A DNA stretch of 64,000 bases, from assembly GCF_001411805.1 (NCBI RefSeq), contig NZ_CP007213.1, positions 868,001 to 932,000 of the forward strand. Reading direction: 5' to 3'. Source of the DNA: Burkholderia plantarii. GTDB taxonomy: Bacteria; Pseudomonadota; Gammaproteobacteria; Burkholderiales; Burkholderiaceae. Shown piece after piece: positions 27,247 through 37,566 of the stretch; positions within the stretch are counted from its first letter, which is position 1; every line of letters starts with the position of its first letter. Both the position numbers and the translations under genes were made by a program. The notes under the pieces are model-generated. The model worked only from the letters and a program-made list of their open reading frames with translations, was not told the origin of the DNA and did not search any database.

Positions 27247-28308
27247 ATGCGCTGGAGCAGGACATTTACGGTGGTGAACTGCCACGCCGAGGGCGAGGTG
27301 GGCAACGTGGTGACGGGCGGGGTGTTCGACGTGCCCGGCGCCAGCATGTTCGAGAAGATGATGTATCTGGAGGAGCAGGCCGACGAACTGCGCCGCATCG
27401 CGATCTTCGAGCCGCGCGGCTCGGCCAACCAGAGCGTGAACTTCATCCTGCCGCCCACCGACCCGCGCGCGCAGATGGGCTACGTGATCGCCGAATCGAC
27501 CGAATACCCGGCGATGTCGGGCTCCAACACCATGTGCGTGGCCACCGTGCTGCTCGAGACCGGCATCCTGCCGATGGTGGAGCCGGTCACGAACCTGCTG
27601 CTCGAATCGCCGGCCGGGCTGATCGCGATCCGCTGCGAATGCGCGAACGGCAAGGTCACGCGCGTCGAGTTCACCAACCAGCCCGCGTTCGCGAACCACC
27701 TGGACCGCATGATCGAGGTGGCCGGCGTGGGCACGCTGAAGGTGGACGTCGGCTACGGCGGCATGACCTACGTGATCGTCGACGCCGAGGCGCTCGGCTT
27801 CGGCATCACGCCCGACGAGGCGCGCGAGCTCTGCGAGCTGGGCCAGGTGATCAAGGCCGCGGCGGCCGAGCAGCTGCCGTCGCCGCATCCGCTCAACAAG
27901 CTGATCAAGGGCATCACGCAGACCGAGTTCGTGATGCCGCTGCGCCGCGAGAACGGCGTGCTGAGTTCGCGCAATACGGTGATCGTCTCGCCGGGCCGCT
28001 GCGATCGCTCGCCGTGCGGCACCGGCACCTCGGCGCGGCTCGCCGTGATGCATGCGAAGGGGCTGATCGAGGTGGGCGAGACCTTCGTCCACGAGTCGAT
28101 CATCGGCTCGCGCTTCGAGAGCCGGATCGCCTCGACCACCACGCTCGGCGGCGTGCCGGCCGTGGTGCCGGTGGTGGCCGGGCAGGCCTGGATCAGCGCG
28201 ATCTCGCAGGTCGGCGTCGATCCGACCGACCGTTTCCAGACCGGCTTCACGCTGTCCGACACGTGGCTGGAAGCCGTCGACGACAAGCTGATCAAGTCGC
28301 GCAAGTAG
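27247..28308 (+). CDS. Proline racemase family enzyme (hydroxyproline epimerase or dehydratase type)
   Basis: A 353-residue enzyme. ATG 27247 is preferred over GTG 27241 because GAGG at 27234-27237 is 9 bases before it. In proline racemase two Cys act as acid and base. Here the first site reads PAMSGSN with Ser91 in place of Cys; the second, DRSPCGTGTSA, keeps Cys257. Members with Ser or Thr at the first site are generally trans-3-hydroxyproline dehydratases or hydroxyproline epimerases rather than proline racemases. With its GntR regulator and the following solute-binding protein, a role in hydroxyproline or related imino-acid catabolism is inferred. Confidence 0.85.
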   Translation: MRWSRTFTVVNCHAEGEVGNVVTGGVFDVPGASMFEKMMYLEEQADELRRIAIFEPRGSANQSVNFILPPTDPRAQMGYVIAESTEYPAMSGSNTMCVATVLLETGILPMVEPVTNLLLESPAGLIAIRCECANGKVTRVEFTNQPAFANHLDRMIEVAGVGTLKVDVGYGGMTYVIVDAEALGFGITPDEARELCELGQVIKAAAAEQLPSPHPLNKLIKGITQTEFVMPLRRENGVLSSRNTVIVSPGRCDRSPCGTGTSARLAVMHAKGLIEVGETFVHESIIGSRFESRIASTTTLGGVPAVVPVVAGQAWISAISQVGVDPTDRFQTGFTLSDTWLEAVDDKLIKSRK

Positions 28309-28421
28309 TCACGCACCGGCACGCCGCCGCATCGTGGTGCGGCGGGCAATCCGGACCGGCGCGGCCGGCGCCGGCCGCCCGCCCCGATTTTCCGTCGTTG
28401 AACCAACCCGTAGGACATGAC

Positions 28422-29537
28422 ATGAACCATCTGACCAAGGTAGTGGCAGCGTGCAGTCTTTGCGCGGCATCGGCGTTCGCAATGGCCGATACGACCGTGA
28501 CCCTCGGCCTGTCCGGCCCGCTTACCGGCCCGCAGGCCGGCAGCGGCAAGGACAACGAGAACGGCGCGAAGCTCGCGATCGCCGACCTCGACAGGAACGG
28601 CCTGACCGTGGGCGGGCAGACGGTGAAGCTCGCGCTCGACTCGGAGGACGATCAGGGCGACCCGAAAGTCGGCGTGCAGATCGCGCAGAAGCTGGCCGAC
28701 AGCTCCGCGCTGGCGATCCTCGGCCCGAACAACTCCGGCGTCGCGATCCCGGCCGCGCGGATCTTCCAGGGCGCCGGCGTGGCGGTGCTGCCGGTGGCCT
28801 CGAACCCGGCGCTGACGGCGCAGGGCTACGACACGATCTTCCGGATCGGCGCGAGCGACGCGCAGCTCGGCGGCTCGATGGCCGATTTCGCGCACGACGT
28901 GCTGAAGGCGAGGAAGGTGGCCGTGATCGACGATCGCACCGCCTACGGCCAGGGCATCGCGCAGGAATTCCTGAACGAGGCGCAAAAGCTCGGCCTGACC
29001 GTGGTGGGCCGCGAGTACACGAGTTCGAACGCGGTCGATTTTCGCGCGATCCTGACCAACCTGAAGGCCAAGGCGCCCGACGCGATCTTCTACGGCGGCT
29101 ACTCGGCGCAGGCCGGCCCGATGCTCAAGCAGATGCACTCGGCCGCGATCCCCGCCAAGCTGCTCGGCGGCGACGGCATGTGCTCGGCGGAGCTGCCGCA
29201 GCTGGCCGGCGACGCCTCGGCCGACGCGTTCTGCGCGCAGGGCGGCTCGGCGCTCGACAAGACCGCGGCGGGGCGCGCGTTCATCCAGCGCTACCGGGCG
29301 GCCTATCACGTCGACATGCTGGTCTACGCGGCGAACTTCTATGACGGCGTGATGATGGTGGCGAAGGCGATGCAGGCCACCGGCACCACCACCGATCGCG
29401 CGAAGATCCGCGCCTACCTGGCCGGCATCAGCTACGACGGCATCGCCGGGCACTACGCGTTCGACGCGAACGGCAACCTGAAGGGCGCGCCCACCACGGT
29501 CTACACGTTCCGCAAGAACGTGCTGACGCCGTATTGA
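28422..29537 (+). CDS. Branched-chain amino-acid-type ABC solute-binding protein (LivK-like)
   Basis: A 371-residue periplasmic protein with a signal peptide (cleavage near AFAMA-DTT at about 23). The Peripla_BP_6 fold is plain: [20 protein letters not shown] near 26-45, [17 protein letters not shown] near 98-114 and [13 protein letters not shown] near 167-179. It binds a hydrophobic or imino amino acid. No permease or ATPase genes are adjacent, so it must work with components encoded elsewhere. It is 113 bases after the proline-racemase-family gene, and may be cotranscribed with it. Confidence 0.9.
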   Translation: MNHLTKVVAACSLCAASAFAMADTTVTLGLSGPLTGPQAGSGKDNENGAKLAIADLDRNGLTVGGQTVKLALDSEDDQGDPKVGVQIAQKLADSSALAILGPNNSGVAIPAARIFQGAGVAVLPVASNPALTAQGYDTIFRIGASDAQLGGSMADFAHDVLKARKVAVIDDRTAYGQGIAQEFLNEAQKLGLTVVGREYTSSNAVDFRAILTNLKAKAPDAIFYGGYSAQAGPMLKQMHSAAIPAKLLGGDGMCSAELPQLAGDASADAFCAQGGSALDKTAAGRAFIQRYRAAYHVDMLVYAANFYDGVMMVAKAMQATGTTTDRAKIRAYLAGISYDGIAGHYAFDANGNLKGAPTTVYTFRKNVLTPY

Positions 29538-29583
29538 GCGGCGCGCGGGCCGGCCGCCGCGGCGGGCCGGCCCGTGGGCGGCA

Positions 29584-30705
29584 TCAGATCAGCGGCGGCG
29601 CGTCGTAGGGCGCCCCGGCCGCTCCGGCCACCGCCTGGCCGGACGTCTCCTGCGCCGTGCCGGCTTCGGCGCCCTCCACCGGCGGCGCCGCCGCCCCTCC
29701 CTTTTCCCGATACGCGGCCGGCGTCGCCCCGAACTGCTTGCGGAACTCGCGCCCGAGGTGCGAGGCGTCGGCGAAGCCGCAGCTCGACGCGATGTCGGCC
29801 ACCGTGCGGTCCGAACTCGTCAGCAGCCAGGCGGCGGTGCGCAGCCGCACCTGCTTGGCGTAGGCCTGCGGGCTCCTGCCCGTCTCGGCCTTGAACAGCC
29901 GCTCCAGCTGGCGCGCCGACAGGTCCAGCTTGCAGGCCAGCTCCTCGAGCGGCAGCGCGCGCCCGACGTGCTGCTCCATCAGCAGGATCGCGCGCTTGAC
30001 CTTCGGATGCGTGGCGGGCTCGAGCCCCGGCGGATGCGGTTGCGGCGCGTTGCCCTTCTGCATCTCGCCCACCAGCAGGATCCGCAGCGCCTTCTGCACC
30101 GTGGCGTGATCGAAGTGGCGCAGCAGGATCGCGGCGGCCACGTCGATCGAGGCGCGCCCGCCCGAGCAGGTGATGCGGCGCCGGTCGATCACGAACAGGC
30201 GGTCGGCGATCAGCCGCTCCTGGTCGACGTTCGGAAAGCGCTCGATGAAATCCCAGTAGTGGAACCAGCTCACGCAGATCCGGTGCGCGTCGAGCACGCC
30301 GGCGCGCATCAGCGCGAACACGCCGGTGCAGATCCCCACCACGTTCGCGCCGTCCTGCGCCGCGCTGCGGATGAAGCGCAGCGTCTCGGGGCCGGCCTGC
30401 GGCCCCGAATGCAGCAGCCCGCCCACCACCACCACGTAGTCGAACGGCTCGGCCTCGTCGAAGGTCTGCCACGGCGTGATCTGGATCCCGCAGCTCGCGC
30501 GCACCGGCGCGAGCGTCTCGCCGATCACCGTCCAGGCGCAGCGCACCGGCTTGCTGTGGTCGCCGTCGTCGGCCGACAGCCGCAGCATGTCGACGAAACC
30601 GGAGAACGCGGTGAGCGTGAAATTCGGCAACAGCACGATGCCGAAGCGCAGCCGGGAGGGGGCGGCGTCGGGGGACAGCAGCGAGGCGGGCAGGTCTGGC
30701 GTCAT
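29584..30705 (-). CDS. GlxA-family AraC regulator (GbdR-like)
   Basis: A 373-residue regulator with an N-terminal class I amidotransferase-like (DJ-1/PfpI) domain ([21 protein letters not shown] near 20-40; [15 protein letters not shown] near 130-144 with Cys in the nucleophile-elbow position) and a C-terminal AraC HTH pair ([21 protein letters not shown] near 255; [20 protein letters not shown] near 302). This matches GbdR, which activates glycine betaine, dimethylglycine and sarcosine catabolism. It is divergent from the sda-sox operon, as expected for that role. ATG 30705 chosen; the C-terminal 40 residues are a low-complexity extension. Confidence 0.87.
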   Translation of the reverse strand: MTPDLPASLLSPDAAPSRLRFGIVLLPNFTLTAFSGFVDMLRLSADDGDHSKPVRCAWTVIGETLAPVRASCGIQITPWQTFDEAEPFDYVVVVGGLLHSGPQAGPETLRFIRSAAQDGANVVGICTGVFALMRAGVLDAHRICVSWFHYWDFIERFPNVDQERLIADRLFVIDRRRITCSGGRASIDVAAAILLRHFDHATVQKALRILLVGEMQKGNAPQPHPPGLEPATHPKVKRAILLMEQHVGRALPLEELACKLDLSARQLERLFKAETGRSPQAYAKQVRLRTAAWLLTSSDRTVADIASSCGFADASHLGREFRKQFGATPAAYREKGGAAAPPVEGAEAGTAQETSGQAVAGAAGAPYDAPPLI

Positions 30706-30960
30706 TGCAGCGTGATCAGGGAAAACCGGGAGAGCGCCGGGCGGCGGCGCCCCACGTACCGAGCGTCGCCGATCGAGCGGGGGCGGACTTGCGTTTTTCC
30801 GTCGCCGATCATCGTCAAAACGCTGTTTTCGGGGCCGCCGCCGCCCCGGTGGCGGCGGCATCCCACTTCGATGCCGTTTTTGTTCTATCGGCGGATTTTA
30901 CGCTTTGATGTACTGACGCCCAGTGTCCAACCGTTGCGTATCCACCGGAGAAGCAGTCAG
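30706..30960. promoter_or_regulatory. Divergent control region between gbdR-like gene and sdaA
   Basis: A 255-base region. It includes a GC-rich hairpin, GCCGCCGCC at 30834-30842 with GGCGGCGGC at 30851-30859 (8-base loop), not followed by T residues. An AT-richer stretch at about 30868-30905 then leads to the GGAGAAG ribosome-binding site near 30948. A GbdR site is expected but I could not assign one with confidence. Confidence 0.4.
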
Positions 30961-32346
30961 ATGAACGTCAGCGTTTTCGATCTGTTCAAGATCGGCATCG
31001 GTCCGTCGAGCTCGCACACGGTCGGTCCGATGATCGCGGCCTGCCGGTTCGCCTCGCACGTGGAGGACGCCAACCTGCTGGCGTTCGTGCGCCGCGTGCG
31101 GGTGGAGCTGTACGGCTCGCTCGGCGCGACGGGCAAGGGCCACGGCACCGACAAGGCGGTGCTGCTGGGGCTGGAGGGCCACCTGCCGGACCTGATCGAT
31201 CCCGACCTGATCGAGCCGCGCCTGAAGGCGATCCGCGCCGAACGGACGCTCAACCTGCTCGGCCGCCACACGGTGCGCTTCGATGAGAAGGAAGACCTCG
31301 GCTTCTACCGCCGCATGATGGCCGGCACCGGCATCGTCCACCCGAACGGCATGCGTTTCCAGGCGTTCGACGAGCACGGCCAGCTGCTGGTGGAGAAGGA
31401 GTATTACTCGATCGGCGGCGGCTTCGTGGTGAACCGCGACGGCGACCGCGTGAACGGCGTGCGCGCGGCCACCGAGGTGCCTTACCCGTTCCGCACCGGC
31501 GACGACCTGCTGCGCACCTGCCGCGAGAGCGGCCTGTCGATCGCGGAGCTGACGTTTCGCAACGAATGCGCGCTGCGTCCGGCCGAGGAAGTGCGCGCCG
31601 GGCTGCTGGCGATCTGGCAGACCATGGCGGCCTGCGTCGAGCGCGGCTGCAAGGTGGAGGGCGAGCTGCCCGGGCCGATGCGCGTCAGGCGCCGCGCGGC
31701 CGAACTCTGCCACCGGCTGCGCAGCCGCTCCGAGGAATCGCTGCGCGACCCGCTGTCGATGCTCGACTGGGTCAACCTCTACGCGATGGCCGTCAACGAG
31801 GAGAACGCGGCGGGCGGCCGGGTCGTGACGGCGCCCACCAACGGCGCGGCCGGCGTGATCCCGGCGGTGCTGCACTACTACGTGAAGTTCGTGCCGGGCT
31901 CGAACGAGCAGGGCATCGTCGAGTTCCTGCTGACGGCTGCCGCGATCGGCATCATCTACAAGGAAACCGCCTCGATCTCGGGCGCCGAGGTGGGCTGCCA
32001 GGGCGAGGTGGGGGTGGCCTGCTCGATGGCCGCCGCCGCGCTCGCCGCCGTGATGGGCGGCAACCCCGACCAGGTCGAGAACGCCGCCGAGATCGGCATG
32101 GAGCACAACCTCGGCATGACCTGCGACCCGGTGGGCGGCCTCGTGCAGATCCCCTGCATCGAGCGCAACGCGATGGGGGCGATCAAGGCGCTGAACGCCT
32201 CGCGCATGGCGCTGAAGGGCGACGGCCAGCACTACGTGTCGCTCGACTCGGTGATCAAGACGATGCGCGAGACCGGCGCGGACATGAAGACGAAATACAA
32301 GGAAACGTCGCGCGGTGGCCTCGCCGTGAACGTCATCGAATGCTAA
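30961..32346 (+). CDS. sdaA: L-serine ammonia-lyase (iron-sulfur type)
   Basis: A 461-residue single-chain enzyme turning L-serine into pyruvate and ammonia. The N-terminal beta domain starts [20 protein letters not shown] near 4-23. The alpha domain carries the 4Fe-4S ligands in [11 protein letters not shown] and MTCDPVGG...IPC (about 340-400). Length fits E. coli SdaA. As first gene of the sox operon it consumes serine formed from sarcosine-derived glycine and one-carbon units, a common arrangement in betaine catabolism. Confidence 0.95.
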   Translation: MNVSVFDLFKIGIGPSSSHTVGPMIAACRFASHVEDANLLAFVRRVRVELYGSLGATGKGHGTDKAVLLGLEGHLPDLIDPDLIEPRLKAIRAERTLNLLGRHTVRFDEKEDLGFYRRMMAGTGIVHPNGMRFQAFDEHGQLLVEKEYYSIGGGFVVNRDGDRVNGVRAATEVPYPFRTGDDLLRTCRESGLSIAELTFRNECALRPAEEVRAGLLAIWQTMAACVERGCKVEGELPGPMRVRRRAAELCHRLRSRSEESLRDPLSMLDWVNLYAMAVNEENAAGGRVVTAPTNGAAGVIPAVLHYYVKFVPGSNEQGIVEFLLTAAAIGIIYKETASISGAEVGCQGEVGVACSMAAAALAAVMGGNPDQVENAAEIGMEHNLGMTCDPVGGLVQIPCIERNAMGAIKALNASRMALKGDGQHYVSLDSVIKTMRETGADMKTKYKETSRGGLAVNVIEC

Positions 32347-32362
32347 ACCAAGGTAACTGCAA

Positions 32363-33607
32363 ATGAGCCGCTACTCGATATTCAGCCTGTTCCGCAACGG
32401 CCTGTCGTACCACGAGAACTGGGAACGGCAGTGGAAGAGCCCCGAGCCGAAGAAGGAGTACGACGTCGTGATCGTCGGCGGCGGCGGGCACGGGCTGGCC
32501 ACCGCCTACTATCTCGCGAAGGAGCACGGCATCACCAACGTGGCGATCCTCGAGAAGGGCTGGATCGGCGGCGGCAACACCGCGCGCAACACCACCATCG
32601 TGCGCTCGAACTACCTGTGGGACGAGTCGGCCGGGCTCTACGAGAAGGCGATGAAGCTGTGGGAAGGGCTCTCGCAGGACCTGAACTACAACGTGATGTT
32701 CAGCCAGCGCGGCGTGATGAACCTCGCGCACACGCTGCAGGACGTGCGCGACACGCAGCGCCGCGTCAACGCGAACCGCCTCAACGGGGTGGACGCCGAA
32801 TTCCTCACGCCGGCGCAGATCAAGGAGATCGAGCCGACCATCAACCTCAACAGCCGCTACCCGGTGCTGGGCGCCTCGATCCAGCGGCGCGGCGGCGTGG
32901 CGCGCCACGACGCGGTGGCCTGGGGCTACGCGCGCGGCGCCGACCGCGCGGGCGTGGACATCATCCAGAACTGCCAGGTGATCGGCATCCGCCGCGACGG
33001 CAACGCCGTGACCGGCGTGGACACCGTGAAGGGCTTCATCAAGGCGAAGAAGGTGGCGGTGGTGGCGGCTGGCAACACCTCGACGCTGGCCGACATGGCC
33101 GGCGTGCGGCTGCCGATCGAGAGCCATCCGCTGCAGGCGCTGGTGTCGGAGCCGATCAAGCCGGTGGTCAACACGGTGGTGATGTCGAACGCAGTGCATG
33201 CCTACATCAGCCAGTCCGACAAGGGCGACCTCGTGATCGGCGCCGGCATCGACCAATACACGGGTTTCGGCCAGCGCGGCAGCTTCCAGATCATCGAAGG
33301 CACGCTGGAGGCGATCGTCGAGATGTTCCCGGTGTTCTCGCGCGTGCGCATGAACCGCCAGTGGGGCGGCATCGTCGACGTTTCGCCCGACGCCTGCCCG
33401 ATCATCAGCAAGACCGACGTGAAGGGCCTGTACTTCAACTGCGGCTGGGGCACGGGTGGCTTCAAGGCCACGCCGGGCTCGGGCTGGACCTACGCGCACA
33501 CCATCGCGCGCGACGAGCCGCATCCGCTGAACGCACCGTTCGCGCTCGACCGCTTCTACAGCGGCCACCTGATCGACGAGCACGGCGCCGCCGCCGTCGC
33601 CCACTGA
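32363..33607 (+). CDS. soxB: Sarcosine oxidase beta subunit
   Basis: A 414-residue flavoprotein subunit of heterotetrameric sarcosine oxidase. FAD-binding [13 protein letters not shown] near 41-53; the FMN-linking His region lies in [17 protein letters not shown] near 75-91. The complex oxidises sarcosine to glycine and passes the one-carbon unit to tetrahydrofolate as 5,10-methylene-THF. 16 bases after sdaA, 23 before soxD, so one operon. Confidence 0.96.
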   Translation: MSRYSIFSLFRNGLSYHENWERQWKSPEPKKEYDVVIVGGGGHGLATAYYLAKEHGITNVAILEKGWIGGGNTARNTTIVRSNYLWDESAGLYEKAMKLWEGLSQDLNYNVMFSQRGVMNLAHTLQDVRDTQRRVNANRLNGVDAEFLTPAQIKEIEPTINLNSRYPVLGASIQRRGGVARHDAVAWGYARGADRAGVDIIQNCQVIGIRRDGNAVTGVDTVKGFIKAKKVAVVAAGNTSTLADMAGVRLPIESHPLQALVSEPIKPVVNTVVMSNAVHAYISQSDKGDLVIGAGIDQYTGFGQRGSFQIIEGTLEAIVEMFPVFSRVRMNRQWGGIVDVSPDACPIISKTDVKGLYFNCGWGTGGFKATPGSGWTYAHTIARDEPHPLNAPFALDRFYSGHLIDEHGAAAVAH

Positions 33608-33630
33608 CCCACGCCACGAGGAACCACAAC

Positions 33631-33933
33631 ATGCTGCTGATCGAATGCCCGTGGTGCGGGCCGCGCGCCGAATCCGAATTCTCGTGCGGCGGGGAAGCCG
33701 ACATCATGCGTCCGCTCGACACCGACGCGCTCTCCGACCGCGAGTGGGGCGACTACCTGTTCATGCGCAAGAACCCGCGCGGCGTGCATCGCGAGCAATG
33801 GCTGCACACCCAGGGCTGCCGCCGCTGGTTCAAGGCCACGCGCGACACGGTGAGCTACGACATCCAGGGCTACGAGACGTTCGGCGTGCCCGCACACGAC
33901 GCACAAGACGCACACGAGGGCAACACGAAATGA
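33631..33933 (+). CDS. soxD: Sarcosine oxidase delta subunit
   Basis: A 100-residue zinc-binding subunit. The known ligand set is visible: Cys6, Cys9 (ECPWC), His59 and Cys63 (LHTQGC). It stabilises the heterotetramer with SoxA, SoxB and SoxG. Its stop overlaps the soxA start (ATGA at 33930-33933). Confidence 0.95.
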   Translation: MLLIECPWCGPRAESEFSCGGEADIMRPLDTDALSDREWGDYLFMRKNPRGVHREQWLHTQGCRRWFKATRDTVSYDIQGYETFGVPAHDAQDAHEGNTK

Positions 33934-36900
33934 GCCAGAAAGACCGCCTGAGCGCGGGTGGCCGGGTCAACCGCGCGATTCCGCTGACCTTCACGTTCAA
34001 CGGCCGTACCTATCAGGGCTTCCAGGGCGACACGCTGGCCTCGGCGCTGCTCGCCAACGGCGTGCATTTCGTCGCGCGCAGCTTCAAGTACCACCGCCCG
34101 CGCGGCATCGTGACGGCCGACGTGGCCGAGCCGAACGCCGTCGTGCAGCTGGAGACGGGTGCCTACACGGTGCCGAACGCGCGCGCCACCGAGATCGAGC
34201 TGTACCAGGGGCTGGTGGCCAGCAGCGTGAACGCCGTGCCGTCGCTCGAGAACGACCGCATGGCGATCAACCAGAAGTTCGCGCGCTTCATGCCGGCCGG
34301 CTTCTACTACAAGACCTTCATGTGGCCGCGCAGGTTCTGGCCGAAGTACGAGGAGAAGATCCGCGAGGCGGCCGGCCTCGGCAAGGCGCCCGAGCAGCTC
34401 GACGCCGACCGCTACGACAAGCAGTTCGCGCATTGCGACGTGCTGGTGGTGGGCGGCGGGCCGACCGGGCTGGCGGCCGCGCACGCGGCGGCCGTGTCCG
34501 GCGCGCGCGTGATCCTGGTGGACGACCAGCGCGAACTCGGCGGCAGCCTGCTGTCGTGCCGCGCCGAGATCGACGGCCGGCCGGCGCTGCAATGGGTCGA
34601 GAAGATCGAGGCGGAACTCGCGCGCCTGCCCGACGTGAGGATCCTCACGCGCAGCACCGCGTTCGGCTACCAGGACCACAACCTCGTCACGGTCGCGCAG
34701 CGCCTGACCGAGCACCAGCCGGTGTCGATGCGCAAGGGCTCGCGCGAGCTGCTGTGGAAGATCCGCGCCAGGCACGTGGTCCTCGCCACCGGCGCGCAGG
34801 AGCGGCCGATCGTGTTCGGCAACAACGACCTGCCCGGCGTGATGCTGGCGGGCGCGGTGTCCACCTACATCCATCGCTACGGCGTGCTGCCGGGCCGCAA
34901 CGCCGTGGTGTTCACCAACAACGACCGCGGCTACCAGACCGCGCTCGACCTGAAGGCGCACGGCGCCAAGGTGACCGTGGTCGATTCGCGCCAGGGCGCG
35001 GACGGCGCGCTGCCGGCCGCCGCGAAGAAGCACGGCGTGGCCGTGATGAGCGGCTCGGTGGTGGCCACCGCCAACGGCCGCCAGCACGTGCAGTCGGTGG
35101 AGATCGCGTCCTACGCGAACGGCAGGACGGGCGCCGCCACCGCCACGCTCGGCTGCGATCTGCTGGCGATGTCGGGTGGTTTCAGCCCGGTGCTGCACCT
35201 GTTCGCGCAGTCGGGCGGCAAGGCGCACTGGCACGACGAGAAGGCCTGTTTCGTGCCGGGCAAGGCGGTGCAGCGCGAGACCAGCGTGGGCGCGGCGGCC
35301 GGCGAGTTCTCGCTGGCGCGCGGCCTGCGGCTGGCCGTCGATGCCGGCGCGGAGGCCGCCAGGGCGGCCGGCTTCGACGGCGCGCAGCGCCCCGTCGCGC
35401 CGCAGGCGACCGATCTCGCCGAGGCCGCGCTCGAACCGCTCTGGCTGGTGGGCAGCGGCGAGCAGGTCACGCGCGGGCCGAAGCGCTTCGTCGATTTCCA
35501 GAACGACGTCGGCGCCGCCGACATCCTGCTGGCCGCGCGCGAGGGCTTCGAGTCGGTCGAGCACGTCAAGCGCTACACGGCGATGGGCTTCGGCACCGAC
35601 CAGGGCAAGCTCGGCAACATCAACGGCATGGCGATCCTCGCGCAGGCGCTCGGCAAGACCATCCCCGAGACCGGCACCACCACCTATCGCCCGAACTACA
35701 CGCCGGTCACGTTCGGCGCGTTCGCGGGCCGCGAGCTGGGCGACTTCCTCGACCCGGTCCGCAAGACCTGCGTCCACGAGTGGCACGTCGAGCACGGCGC
35801 GCTGTTCGAGGACGTCGGCAACTGGAAGCGCCCCTGGTACTTCCCGAGGCCCGGCGAGGACCTGCACGCGGCGGTGGCGCGCGAATGCCTGGCGGTGCGC
35901 AACAGCGTCGGCATCCTCGACGCCTCCACGCTCGGCAAGATCGACATCCAGGGCCCCGACGCGGTCAAGCTGCTGAACTGGGTCTACACGAACCCCTGGA
36001 ACAAGCTGGAAGTGGGCAAGTGCCGCTACGGCCTGATGCTCGACGAGAACGGCATGGTGTTCGACGACGGCGTGACGGTGCGCCTCGCCGATCAGCACTA
36101 CATGATGACCACCACCACCGGCGGCGCGGCGCGCGTGCTGACCTGGCTGGAGCGCTGGCTGCAGACCGAATGGCCCGACCTGAAGGTGCGCCTGTCGTCG
36201 GTCACCGACCACTGGGCGACGTTCGCCGTGGTCGGCCCGAACAGCCGCAAGGTGGTGCAGAAGGTCTGCCAGGACATCGACTTCGCGAACGGCGCGTTCC
36301 CGTTCATGAGCTATCGCGACGGCACCGTGGCCGGCGTGAAATCGCGCGTGATGCGGATCAGCTTCTCGGGCGAGCTGGCCTATGAAATCAACGTGCCGGC
36401 CAACGCGGGCCGCGCGGTCTGGGAAGCGATCATGGCGGCCGGCGCCGAGTACGACATCACGCCATACGGCACCGAGACGATGCACGTGCTGCGCGCCGAG
36501 AAGGGCTACATCATCGTCGGCCAGGACACCGACGGCTCGGTCACGCCGCACGATCTCGGCATGAGCGGCCTGGTGGCGAAGTCGAAGGACTTCCTCGGCC
36601 GGCGCTCGCTGTCGCGCTCGGACACCATGCGCGAGAACCGCAAGCAGTTCGTCGGCCTGCTGACCGAGGATCCGGCGATCGTGCTGGAGGAGGGCGGCCA
36701 GATCGTGGCGCCCGACGCGAGCGCGAACGCCGATGGCCTGACGCCGATGATCGGCCACGTCACGTCGAGCTACTACAGCCCGATCCTGAAGCGCTCGATC
36801 GCGCTCGCGGTGGTGAAGGGCGGCCTGAACAAGATGGGGCAGCCGGTGGCGATCTCGCTCGCGAACGGCAAGCGCGTGGTCGCGAAGATCACGAGCCCGG

Positions 36901-36941
36901 TTTTCTACGACACCGAAGGGGTACGTCAGCATGTGGAATGA
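33930..36941 (+). CDS. soxA: Sarcosine oxidase alpha subunit
   Basis: A 1003-residue subunit, the normal size. N-terminal ferredoxin-like fold (TFTFNGRTYQGFQGDTLASALL near 16-37), then an NAD-binding and FAD-type domain (VLVVGGGPTGLAAAHAAAVSG near 171-191), and a C-terminal aminomethyltransferase-like domain (from about 610; GPDAVKLLNWVYTN and GELAYEINVPANAG) that binds tetrahydrofolate. The last codons overlap soxG by 11 bases. Confidence 0.96.
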   Translation: MSQKDRLSAGGRVNRAIPLTFTFNGRTYQGFQGDTLASALLANGVHFVARSFKYHRPRGIVTADVAEPNAVVQLETGAYTVPNARATEIELYQGLVASSVNAVPSLENDRMAINQKFARFMPAGFYYKTFMWPRRFWPKYEEKIREAAGLGKAPEQLDADRYDKQFAHCDVLVVGGGPTGLAAAHAAAVSGARVILVDDQRELGGSLLSCRAEIDGRPALQWVEKIEAELARLPDVRILTRSTAFGYQDHNLVTVAQRLTEHQPVSMRKGSRELLWKIRARHVVLATGAQERPIVFGNNDLPGVMLAGAVSTYIHRYGVLPGRNAVVFTNNDRGYQTALDLKAHGAKVTVVDSRQGADGALPAAAKKHGVAVMSGSVVATANGRQHVQSVEIASYANGRTGAATATLGCDLLAMSGGFSPVLHLFAQSGGKAHWHDEKACFVPGKAVQRETSVGAAAGEFSLARGLRLAVDAGAEAARAAGFDGAQRPVAPQATDLAEAALEPLWLVGSGEQVTRGPKRFVDFQNDVGAADILLAAREGFESVEHVKRYTAMGFGTDQGKLGNINGMAILAQALGKTIPETGTTTYRPNYTPVTFGAFAGRELGDFLDPVRKTCVHEWHVEHGALFEDVGNWKRPWYFPRPGEDLHAAVARECLAVRNSVGILDASTLGKIDIQGPDAVKLLNWVYTNPWNKLEVGKCRYGLMLDENGMVFDDGVTVRLADQHYMMTTTTGGAARVLTWLERWLQTEWPDLKVRLSSVTDHWATFAVVGPNSRKVVQKVCQDIDFANGAFPFMSYRDGTVAGVKSRVMRISFSGELAYEINVPANAGRAVWEAIMAAGAEYDITPYGTETMHVLRAEKGYIIVGQDTDGSVTPHDLGMSGLVAKSKDFLGRRSLSRSDTMRENRKQFVGLLTEDPAIVLEEGGQIVAPDASANADGLTPMIGHVTSSYYSPILKRSIALAVVKGGLNKMGQPVAISLANGKRVVAKITSPVFYDTEGVRQHVE

Positions 36942-37566
36942 AACGAGAAATCAGACTTCGGTGGCCGTGCAACCGGCGGGCCTGCGGCTCGAATCGCCGC
37001 TGGTGGGCGCGCAGGACGTGCTGAAGCCGCATCAGGGCCACGCCTCGCAGAAGTTCCAGCTGCGCGAGCGGCCGTTCCTCGATCTCGTCAACGTGCGCGG
37101 CGAGGCGGCCGATCCGGCCTTCGTCGCCGCGTTCGAGCAGGTGGTCGGCTGCCGGCCGCCCGTCAAGCCGAACACGGTGGCGCGTGGCGCCGACTACGAC
37201 GTGCTGTGGCTCGGACCCGACGAATGGCTGGTGCGCTCGCACGGCCCGGTGGCGGCCGGACAGCTCGAGGGCCGGCTCGCGCCGGCGCTGGCCGGGCTCT
37301 ACGCGGCGGCGGTGGACGTCGGCAGCGGCTACACCGTGCTCGAGATCAGCGGCGAGCGCGTGCGCGACGTGATCTCGCGCGGCTGCCCGCTCGACCTGCA
37401 TCCGCGCGGCTTCGGCGTGGGCCAGTGCGCGCAGAGCCATTACTTCAAGGCCTCGCTGACGCTGGTGCCCACCGGCGAGCAAAGCTACGAACTGGTGATC
37501 CGCCGCAGCTTCGCCGACTATTTCGTGCGCATCATGCTCGACGCCGCGGCGCCGCTCCTGCCATGA
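36931..37566 (+). CDS. soxG: Sarcosine oxidase gamma subunit
   Basis: A 211-residue subunit resembling the GcvT-like fold without a catalytic role of its own. Markers: LRERPFLDLVNVRGEAADPAF near 44-64, WLGPDEWLVR near 91-100, and DVGSGYTVLEISGERVRDVIS near 129-149. Starts inside the soxA end and stops in an ATGA overlap with the next gene. Confidence 0.93.
   Translation: MWNETRNQTSVAVQPAGLRLESPLVGAQDVLKPHQGHASQKFQLRERPFLDLVNVRGEAADPAFVAAFEQVVGCRPPVKPNTVARGADYDVLWLGPDEWLVRSHGPVAAGQLEGRLAPALAGLYAAAVDVGSGYTVLEISGERVRDVISRGCPLDLHPRGFGVGQCAQSHYFKASLTLVPTGEQSYELVIRRSFADYFVRIMLDAAAPLLP

Noticed and set aside
30834..30859. Hairpin before sdaA as an intrinsic terminator
   Set aside because: No T-tract follows the stem on either strand.
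33870..36932. 1020-codon minus-strand frame opposite soxA
   Set aside because: Composition artefact; soxA is clear on the plus strand with ATGA overlap to soxD.
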